In this document: positions 50,201 to 61,800 of the stretch, one piece after another | How positions within the stretch are numbered: the stretch's first letter is position 1 | How the letters are laid out: each line of letters starts with the position of its first letter | Origin: Paraescarpia echinospica | Lineage: Eukaryota; Annelida; Polychaeta; Sabellida; Siboglinidae | Direction of reading: 5' to 3' | NCBI GenBank assembly: GCA_020002185.1 | Contig: CM034541.1 | Span: 54,595,526-54,659,525 of the forward strand | Length of the DNA: 64,000 nt | Program-made: the position numbers and the translations under genes | The notes under the pieces: model-generated | The model's database searches: none | Told to the model about the DNA's origin: nothing | What the model saw: only the letters and a program-made list of their open reading frames with translations

Positions 50201-52857
50201 TTATAATGGTCTGGGTTAAGGGCGAGTGGTGCAGTGCATTATGGGTGCTACAACTAAGGGTCACAATATCCATGTCAATAATATTTTATATTTGATGCAC
50301 TTATTAAATATCATCTAATAGAAATACTGAAACAAATCTAACATATCACAGTATCAATCCAATATCTAGGTATGGATTCTAGAACTAACATGTGTAACCA
50401 GTTATATGTTAATAACTCAATAATAAAAATCATATTAATGTCATTAATTTGTTTATTCAAAGGATAGTTTGCGTTTCAAAAATCTGAAGGATAATAATTA
50501 TAATGTATGTGACGGATATTCCTCTGTTCTGAAGTCACAACATTAATGTGAAGAAGAAAACTCAACAGTCTTTGAGAAATGCCACTCATTAGAGATGGTT
50601 GTTTTTCTTACCAGATTCACACTCTGTGCATGTTGGCTTCAAGAAGCCAGGTATGCACTCGTCACAGTTTCCACCTGTCCAGTAGCCATTAGTCTCATCA
50701 CTATAGCAACGACAGATCTTGCCACCTGAAACCACGTCAACCACATAAACATAGTGTCTAGAAAAACAGTTTATTGATTGTGTAAATGCTAGCCTTATGA
50801 ATATGTGATATTTATAAATATAAAAAATAACTGCTCTCTTGATAAGCCATGAGCTTTCAGCTGCACTTGCCCTTCTGGGTTTTGCATTGCATGGCAAGAT
50901 TGTTAAATAATAATTACATTATTATACACAAAATAATTGCATTATTATATAAATAAGTTACATTATATATATAAAATAATAATTACATTATTATATAATA
51001 AATGTTGTTCATTGAACTACATCTGGGCAGATGACATTAGAACAGATATACCATAATGGCAATATGTTTTGGGACACCCACAAAATCTAGACAAATAATT
51101 ATGTTTCTATACCGTATGTTTTGGGACACCTTAATAAATATAATTATTTTCTCTCTATGTATTTTGACAAATGGGTATAGCACCATCAAGACATGCAAAA
51201 ATGGCTAATAGCAGGATAATAGACAAGGATGACATGCCGTCAGGACTCGTTCGTGTCCCTAATTATTGCGACAATGAATCTGAGATTTATTTTTGTGCAC
51301 CGTATGTTTTGGGACAGCTGATAATTTAATTATTCTAAGTGTCCCAATACATACGGTCATTACGGTAATTTCAATTTTATAACATCATTTGATGAAACAA
51401 AAACGATCAGACTTTATACATTTAACAACACAATGACCCGACCTAATTACTTGTTAATCAATGCAATGAACTGACCTGGTTCAGTTGCATCTCCGTGGAT
51501 ACACAGCACATTGCAGTCAGTGTTGTAGCCGATGTAGTTAGGTTCACAAGCCTTGCACTGCTGAGATGGGTCAAAGTGCTCAATGCACACGCCGCATGCC
51601 AAGCCCTCCACCCCGTGTTTGCACATGCAGATAGGTGCAGCCGCCCCAACAGGGAGGGTGCAGTTACCTGGGGGTGACAACAGAAGCCCTTCATTAAAGG
51701 TGGCTCTCATGATAACAGCAGTGTCCTCACCACTGACACTTATTACATCACAATATGCGCTTGCAATTACATTGTTCAAATAAACAAATATCCAAAAATA
51801 AATACTATTCATTCATAAAAAAATCCTATCTAAACAACATGCAACATTAGAAACTACATGAAACATGTTCACAAGCTACTTAAATTCATTGAATGGATAA
51901 CAAATATACAAGGACAACCTGGTGAATTTCTACGTACACACAAAATAAAAGTTAAAGATCCACACAGTGATCTTCTGTACACATGGAATTTGAACACAGT
52001 TATGTCAACACACCACATTGAGAGCTTCAGTACACATGGAATATGAACACAGTTATGTCAATACACCACATTGAGAGCTTCAGTACACATGGAATATGAA
52101 CACAGTTATGTCAACACACCACATTGAGAGCTTCAGTACACATGGACTATGAACACAGTTATGTCAACACACCACATTGAGAGCTTCAGCATACAGAAAA
52201 TGTTCAAAAGATACGAATAACAAGTTTCTTAAAAATAACTTCTAACCTAAAATCTATTAAAACATTATTAAATGCATATATCGTACCAATTTTACTTTTA
52301 TTCAACCTTATGATTACAAAAATTAATTATTAAAACTTGAAAGTGTATTTAAAATAAATATTTTGATAATACGTACCATTGCCACCACAGTCTGGACCAG
52401 GACACACAAGTCCCGAACAGTCTTCGTCTGTGAATCCTGGACGGCAAGTACACAGGCTCTGGTTGCCGATACGGCGACAAACTCCGTGGTCCATGCAGTC
52501 TGGCTCTCCTGTGGAGGAAGACAGTAAGTTAGTGAACCATCATATGTGGCCAGTTTTAAGTAGAAGAAACTAAATCGGCCAAACCCAAATCAGCCTAACT
52601 AGAATGGCAATGATTTGAATGGATAACAGGCTTAACCAGATTTCCAAGGTAAGACAAGGTGATATGCTCAGCTTTATCTAGAGACCTGTCCACCAGTCTT
52701 TTCGACGAGCCGAGTTCGTTTTGGAACGTGGAAATTTGAGGTTGGACGGGTGGAAATTGAGGAGCCAAAAATAACCTTATATGACTCACTTATGTGTCCA
52801 CTATTCTTTAAAAATATGTGTCAAGTGTATGCATGTATCATTGTATACATGTGTATT

Positions 52858-52888
<31 letters not shown>

Positions 52889-55800
52889 GTGTGTGTATAG
52901 TATACATATAATATATATATATATACATTTACGCACGTTTAGACTGGATTGTGATTGTACTTGAGCGGATGTGAATATCTACCGGACATTTTTGGTAAAA
53001 TTTGATCCTGCATAAAGGCGTGGCGATATGCCAGGGGGTACTGTGACTATTGTAATCACCAGTGCCCCCTGGCGATATGTCAGGGGGTACTGTGACTATT
53101 GTAATCACCAGTGCCCCCTGGCGATATGTCAGGGGGTACTGTGACTATTGTAATCACCAGTGCCCTCTGGCGATATGTCAGGGGGTACTGTGACTATTGT
53201 AATCACCAGTGCCCCCTGGCGATATGTCAGGGGGTACTGTGACTATTGTAATCACCAGTGCCCCCTGGCAATATGTCAGGGGGTACTGTGACTATTGTAA
53301 TCACCAGTGCTCCCTTGTTCACAAGGATGGCAGACAAGAGTAATGAAGCATTCATCCTACCTGGACAGTCAAGCTGTTCACAGAGGTCTCCCTTGTAGCC
53401 CAACTCACACTCGCAGGTTCTGTTTGAACAACTGCCAAGGTTCGAGCACTGGACGTCACAGGCAGCGCCACCGTAGCAAGGGTCACACACACAGATCTGG
53501 GAGAATGGCGGATCCTCATGGCCATGGATACATGGAAGTTCACAGGCGGGGCCCATTGACTGGTAGCAATTGATGCACGTTGGTTTGTCGTACAGGTCCT
53601 TGTTGCATTCACCTGGAGTCAGGGCAAATCATTGCATGGTCACAAACACAGTTCTTTTGAAATGACCCCCAATCAATTTGCATTCTTTTTAAACTTACTA
53701 TTAAAAATATATTGAAGGAATTTGCAAAAAAATCAAAATGTTTTAGTTAATAATTGACTCCCAAAATACGTTATGCGTTATGTCATGACCACGTGCTATG
53801 GAGAAAATAAACTGCTATTGTGGCATCACCCAACAAGTGAAAGATGTCAGTGCAAACTGAGGCTGACAGTCAATTTGAATCGTTAAGATCGCAAGTCACA
53901 CATGCACTGGTATCTTGAACCAATTCTAAATGTATAACGTGTTTATACTTTGTGAACATATGAGACGATCCCTTACCTGTGCCATTGCAGTCAGGCGTGC
54001 CGGGGCAGTCAGGAATCTCACACCCTGTACCCTTCCACATGTCGTCACATGTACACTCCTGTTCAGCTATGTCACAGAACCCTCGTCCTGAGCAGCTCTC
54101 ACCCTCCCCTGGGCAGCCCCGGATGGTGCAGAGATCACCTGGGCAAACAGTCACATGACCATTTATGACCACATTTGGAATTGCAGAACATCGTTTTTAT
54201 GACTATATTTAGATTGCAAGTAGGAACTATGTTTATCTGTGTCCATGTTTTCAGCTGAAGCATTATTTAGTTTTCCAATTTATAACCATATTTAGACTTG
54301 CTGCCATATATTCATGCTTTCCCCTTCTACACAGGGTTTTAGTTTGGCAATTTATGGGCGGGTTCCACCACCTGTGTGTGGTTGGTTCCCCTCACCTTTG
54401 CTGTAAATTATTTATTAGAATTATATAGGCTAAAGCACTTCATGTACATATTGTATTGTATGGTTTAATGTTTGGCTTAATACAAAGCTCTGGTACAAAC
54501 TTACATCTGCCTTGTTATTTACAGCAAACTAGTTACGATTCTGAGTCAGTAACACCACTACACTAACAGGGAACACTGTCCCACATTCTGAGTCAGTAAC
54601 ACCACTACATTAACAGGGAACACTGTTCCACATTCTGAGTCAGTAACACCACTACATTACAGGGAACACTGTCCCACATTCTGAGTCAGTAACACCACTA
54701 CATTAACAGGGAACACTGTCCCACATTCTGAGTCAGTAACACCACTACATTACAGGGAACACTGTCCCACATTCTGAGTCAGTAACACCACTACATAACA
54801 GGGAACACTGTCCCACATTCCGAGTCAGTAACACCACTACATTAACAGGGAACACTGTCCCACATTCTGAGTCGGTAACACCACTACATTAACAGGGAAC
54901 ACTGTCCCACATTCTGAGTCAGTAACACCACTACATTAACAGGGAACACTGTCCCACATTCTGAGTCAGTAACACCACTACATTAACAGGGAACACTGTC
55001 CCACATTCTGAGTCAGTAACACCACTACATTAACAGGGAACACTGTCCCACATTCTGAGTCAGTAACACCACTACATTAACAGGGAACACTGTCCCACAT
55101 TCTGAGTCAGTAACACCACTACATTAACAGGGAACACTGTCCCACATTCTGAGTCAGTAACACCACTACATTAACAGGGAACACTGTCCCACATTCTGAG
55201 TCAGTAACACCACTACCAGGGAACACTGTCCCATTCTGAGTCAGTAACACCACTACATTAACAGGGAACACTGTCCCACATTCTGAGTCAGTAACACCAC
55301 TACATTACAGGGAACACTGTCCCACATTCTGAGTCAGTAACACCACTACATTAACAGGGAACACTGTCCCACATTCTGAGTCAGTAACACCACTACATTA
55401 CAGGGAACACTGTCCCACATTCTGAGTCAGTAACACCACTACATAACAGGGAACACTGTCCCACATTCTGAGTCAGTAACACCACTACATTAACAGGGAA
55501 CACTGTCCCACATTCTGAGTCAGTAACACCACTACATTACAGGGAACACTGTCCCACATTCTGAGTCAGTAACACCACTACATAACAGGGAACACTGTCC
55601 CACATTCTGAGTCAGTAACACCACTACATTACAGGGAACACTGTCCCACATTCTGAGTCAGTAACACCACTACATTAACAGGGAACACTGTCCCACATTC
55701 TGAGTCAGTAACACCACTACATTACAGGGAACACTGTCCCACATTCTGAGTCAGTAACACCACTACATTACAGGGAACACTGTCCCACATTCTGAGTCAG

Positions 55801-58800
55801 TAACACCACTACATTACAGGGAACACTGTCCCACATAAATTCATTTATGATCATATCTGGAGTTTCAGCAAGTTCATATTTTCCAGTTTATGGCCCCACT
55901 AAAACTTGCAGCCATGTGTTCTTTTATGACTATGTCTAGAGTTGCAGTGTAATCCCATTTTCAATTTTCATGACATTTCAATTTGCAGCAATATGTTCAT
56001 CTGTGACCAAATTTGGGAGTTCATTTGGCATGGTAAATAAAAAAAAATTATATGTGATTATCATGAATTTTCAACAAAGATTATGTGTCTTTTGCACGTA
56101 CCTCTCCAGCCTGGCTCGCAGGTACACGTGTCATTGTCACATGTGCCGTAGTTGTTACAAGTGTCATTGCAGCCACGTCCTGTCATACACGCATGACATA
56201 AACATGTGAGGTCTGGCTGCTTGTCGCCATGGACGCAAGGCAGGTCACATGACAGACCCATCCATTCAGAAGTGCAGTTACATAGTGGGCCGTCTGGACC
56301 AGCTCCACACGAACCTATAAGAATGCATGTCAGATATAAGATACCTTGCTCATGAGTTTTTGTGGGAAATGATGTTGTGGGCAGAAAGGAAAATGTATTT
56401 AAGAAATAAAAACAATTAATAATTCTCCAAGAAACATAGTGGAAAAATGTGCCGAGTCTGATGTTACAAATCTAATAAGATCTAAATGGGAACTCTCAAC
56501 AGATGGAGCCATTCACGTGATTCATGACCAAACAAGATGGAAAAGGGTGTTGCGAATTGCTGTGGATGTTTGGCCAAAATTAACAAGACGTATAATTATA
56601 AAAGATGATAAAAAATTAGAGAACATGACCTTTTACTGGCTACCTATTACTCCAGTGGGAGCAAACATGATTAAATCAGCGACAGTTTTGTGGGTCATAT
56701 TGTAGTAAACGTTTGAGTATAATGAACGTTTGGAGAGGAAAGTGATGTGTTGAATTTTAAATAAATACAGGCGCTGGTTTCATGAAGTGTACTTAAAGTT
56801 GCAGAATTACTTAGCGTCATGTATTTGTGTAAATTCCTGTTTGCTTATATTAAAAAATTGCATCGTTTATTAAGACAAACTTCTTAGCATTAAGAAAGTT
56901 CTTAGCCGCTTCATGAAACTAGCCCCTGGTTAATACGAACACAAATACATTTATTACAGGCAAATAAAAGTATATACCCATATATAATTGGTACATATAA
57001 TTACATTTATTTCAGGCAAATAAATGTATATACCCACGTATAATTGGTACATATAAATACATTTATTTCAGGCAAATAAATGTATATACCCATATATAAT
57101 TGGTACATATAAATAGGCAAAAAAATATAGCTTTTAAAAGTTAGAAATATAAATAGATAAATTAGAATAAAATAAGGTATAAAAGGTTATAAATAATTAA
57201 ATAAATATAAATAAATTTGATATGAAAGCACAAGACACATACCATGATTGTTGCAGTCTGGCTCCCCAGGACAGTCTGGCAGTTCGCAGGCCTCTCCGTA
57301 CCATCCTTCATTGCACACGCACACCTTCGTGTTCTTGTTACACGTGCCCTGCCCATTGCATGCCAGACTGCCGATACCTGGACAGCCGTCACGCTCACAG
57401 AAGTCTCCATAGTAACCCGGGTTGAGTCCCGTTGTCACGTTGGTGCAGTCACAAGTGTCGTCCACACACAGTCCCCGTTCGCTGCACATGTACTCGCAGT
57501 GTACACCGTGTGTACAGTTGTTGTCACACATACACATGTACCCGGTGTCAGTCTTCATGGCTGTTCCATTACACGGGATCTCGCAGGCCCCGCCCATCCA
57601 GCCGCGCTCACAGTTGGTGCATTGTGGGATGTCGTAGGAGGCGTCGCAGTCGCCGCGGTTGTTGCAGTCTTCGGGGCAGTGGGGTATCTCGCACCCGTCA
57701 CCAACCCACCCTTCGCGGCAGATACACAGCCCCATGATAGCAGTGGTCGAGATGAGGCAGTTGCCATGGTTACTGCAGTCGATGCCCTCCAGTCCGGGGC
57801 AGCCGGCTTCATCACAGAAGTCACCCCGGCCCCCGTCGAAGCCGCATGCGCAGGTGCCGTTGACCGTGCAGTTACCGACACTGTTACACAGCTCCTCGCA
57901 GTAGAAGCCGTGGTAGCAGGGCTCACACACGCACATGTTGTCTACCACGTTGCCATGCAGACACGAGTACTGGCATGCATCACCGAAGTACCCGTGGCCA
58001 CACTCACACTGGGGAGGGGTCGTAGGGTTGCAGTGACCTCGGCTGATGGGTAAATAACATGTTGCAATCACACAAACGGTAGAGTAATAATGTACCATAT
58101 ATACCTTACCCACGTTTTCTCCCAAAGTTTATATATATATATATATATTATAAGCTGTTAGTATTTTAACATTATTAGTAAAATAAGATCGATAACAAGT
58201 GACGATATTTAATAATTATATGTGATTAGTATTTATAAAAAAGGTCTGATTTCTAGTCTGAGTTTTGCTAACCCTGTTTGCTCCCACGTCAACAATGTCT
58301 AATGGCTTGATGAAACTTGTGTATGTTTTTATAATACTTTTTATGTATACAATTATTATCTTATAGAATGGCAGATGACAAGAGCAGTCACCAAAACCTT
58401 GAGCAGGATTTGGCTCAAGTTAATGGATATTTCAACACTTCTAAACCTTGTTAACAATCATGACAATATAATGGTGATACCACATATATCAAAGTGAAGT
58501 ATGTCTTACTTGTTGCAGTTGTCCTTACAGAGGGCGCTAGCGCAGTCCTTGCCGCCCCAGCCGGTGTTACAGAAGCATCGACCGCCTGTGCCGCACTCTC
58601 CGTGTCCGGAGCACCCCACGGGGTAGCCGGGACACCCTTGTAGCTGGCAGTAGGTGCCAGTCCACCCTTCATAGCCACAGTCACACACACCCTCCACACA
58701 GCGAGAGCCAATCTCAGAGCAGAAGACGTCACACGTGGTGCCATGATAACACGGCTCGCACACACACTCCCAGTTGCCGTCGTCATGACGAAGTGGGGTG

Positions 58801-61800
58801 CCGTGGTAACAACTGAAGTGAGGAGAATTTGTATGAGTTGCAGATAAATTATGAGCTTTTAAAAATATGTCCACACAAAACATAGTATTTAATAAACATC
58901 AAAACTGACTGACCTGACATATTTGTCATTTACTGATTATTGCTGTTAACGTTACAAATAACCAGATTATGATGTCAGCATTAAACTTAAATGAACAGTA
59001 CTAATGAAACAAAAAAGTAGAAATAATAAATTAAACAATAGAAAATGTTGTAGACATTTGCATTAAGCATTCTGAAGCTATAACAGAAATTACTTAATAA
59101 TTATGTTCTATCTTTCAGAAAATTGTCTGATAACTGCAGACACCACTCACAGTGATTCGCAGGCGTCTCCCATGTAGGGGGAGCTGCAGTTGACACAACG
59201 AGGACCGAGTTCCTCGCCCACCACCACGCAGACAGCGTCAACGCCATTACAGTCGGGGTTGCCTGGACAATCGAGTACCTCACATGCCTTGCCATGGTAA
59301 CCAGGGTTACACAGACACTGACCCGTTGCCAGGCAGTCACCGTGTCCGTCGCACGCCTTCGGCCACCCAGGACATGATGGGATATCGCAGTGTTCACCCG
59401 TGTATCCATCATAGAAGTTGCATTCGCATGCACCAGAGGCACCACAGTGGCCGTGTCCTGCGCATTCAAGTTGGCAGCCGACGCCATGGTAACACTGAGC
59501 CTCGCACGCACAAAAGCCTTTGACGTTCTCGCCATGGACACATGGGATGTGACAGCGGTCACCCACGTAGTGCGTGCCACAGGTGCACTGGCCCGCAAAC
59601 GTACAGTTGCCATACTCCGGACCTGCCGTGATATTGTCACATTAAAACACCAGGTAGGAACTAATATGTCATGAAAGCACACTAAAGTAAGAAAAATCAA
59701 AAAGTAAGAATTCAAGTTGGGGTTGGAATCAACAGGGCTAGTTTTTATTTATTTGCATTAACTAATAAGCAACATTATTTATAATGTAACAAAATGTGTA
59801 GTTAACAAGTATAATGTTCATGACACAATAATATCAATAATATAATCTATGAATTCGCACATCTTTTATCAAAACAAATTAAAGATATCTTTGCGACTGA
59901 GCTCACAAGATAAGTATCTGTGCGACTGAGCTCACAAGACAAGTATCTGTGCGACTGAGCTCATAAGATAAGTATCTGTGCGACTGAGCTCACAAGATAA
60001 GTATCTGTGCGACTGAGCTCACAAGACAAGTATCTTTGTGACTGAGCTCACAACATAAATATCTGTGCTCACCTCCACACATTGGGTCTCCGGGACAGAC
60101 TGGGTCCTCACAGGCGGGTCCCTCGTAGCCAACGTCACACGCACACTCCTGGGTCTGCGAGTTGCAGGTGCCCTTCAGGTTACACGTGCCATAAAAGCCG
60201 TGAGGACAGGACGTGTCCTCACACACCTCACCTGCATACGAGTTGCCTGGAACACAATGCAGTCATCACAGCAATTTGTTGAAACATAGCCAAGTCTAAT
60301 TATTCTCACAAACTTCTATCTATTAGTTGCCTGCCAACACAATGCAGTCATCTCACAGCAATGAGTTAAACGACAGCCAAGTCTGACTATTCTCACAAAC
60401 TTTTCCCATGTAAGAGTTGCCTGCACACACAATGCAATTGTCCCTGCAAAATATGTATATTTATTTATTCGCACACAGCTCTCCCATCTGGTAGTTACTG
60501 CCAGCACAATGAAACTTGTCAAAACAGGAATGTCCATTATTCTCATAAACTTCTGTGTATGAGTTGCCTGTGAACACAATGGATCTATCACATAATAATT
60601 CACCTAAATATATAACTAAACCTAATATGGAAATCTACACTCCCACGCAAAATCAAGCAGCGACTGTTTATTGCAACAGTAGAGTCTGTGCTACTCTACG
60701 GATGCGAAACATGAAAAATGACGAAAAACTTGACAAACAACTAGAAGGATGTTATACACGAATGCTTCAAGCCGCATTTAACATTTACTGGTAACAGCAT
60801 TTGACAAACATAGAACTATACAGTGGAATGTGTAAAGTCACCAGACACTGCAACAGACATAAGGATGAAATGGCATCTAAGGCCATCTTGTGGCAACCGA
60901 CACATGGAAGAACCAAGGCAGGAAGACCAGCAGCAACTTACATTGACTGCTTAAAGGAAGATGTGGGTCTAGAGATGGAGGAGCTGAAGACGGCAATGGC
61001 GGATGATTGAAGCCACTAATGTTCGACCCCAGTGGCCGACATGAGTGAGTGAGTGAGTGAAATATATTTATTGGGTATGTTTAATGTAGGAAAGGTTAAA
61101 AACACACAAGTTGTTGGCTTAAAGATGTAAATAAAATTACTATAAAATCTGATATATTTGACACAAAACAGATAAAAGAACACATAGCATATCATCATAA
61201 TTTAGTAGTAACATGACAACTTTTGTGTGTAATAGTTACACAAAAGTGATATAACATTATGAAGAAACTAGTGAAGAACACTTATTAATTGTAAACGCTG
61301 AACAATATCAATCACACGTCACAAGTGTATAAGTGAAGTCATCCAGTGATGGCTAGTGTTATTTATGTGGACGTTGTCAACCTACCTGTCTCCTCGTCGT
61401 CACACACACACTTGTCATTCTCACAGGTGCCGTGACCAGAACACTCAATGTTACAGTAGGCGCTGGAGTAGCAGGGGTCACAGATACACTCGTTGTTGAT
61501 CACCGTGCCATGCTCACACGGCTTGCTGCAGTCACGACCATACCAACCCTGCGACCATATAAGGCAACGTTACCCTGCACTGCCACCAACAGGCAAACTA
61601 CACATATGAAGTAATCACCTAATTTTGACATTGAAGCTCAGTGTGCTTGTCCACTTTTTTCTCAAACTGATAGAAATTAAGAAATTAAGTGTTGCTCACC
61701 ATGCCACAATCACAATCTCATCCATAGGTGGAAGGGAATATGAACGTATAGTTTGGGAACATGTCTATTTCTACCGCAAACTGATTTTGTAGTGTAATTC

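Noticed and set aside
54538..55836. CRISPR-like look of the regular 47-bp array
   Set aside because: Copies follow one another without unique spacers, and the context is a eukaryotic intron; it is a minisatellite.
56439..56705. An 88-codon + strand frame in giant-gene intron 7
   Set aside because: No recognisable similarity, ordinary intron composition; left as unexplained intron sequence.
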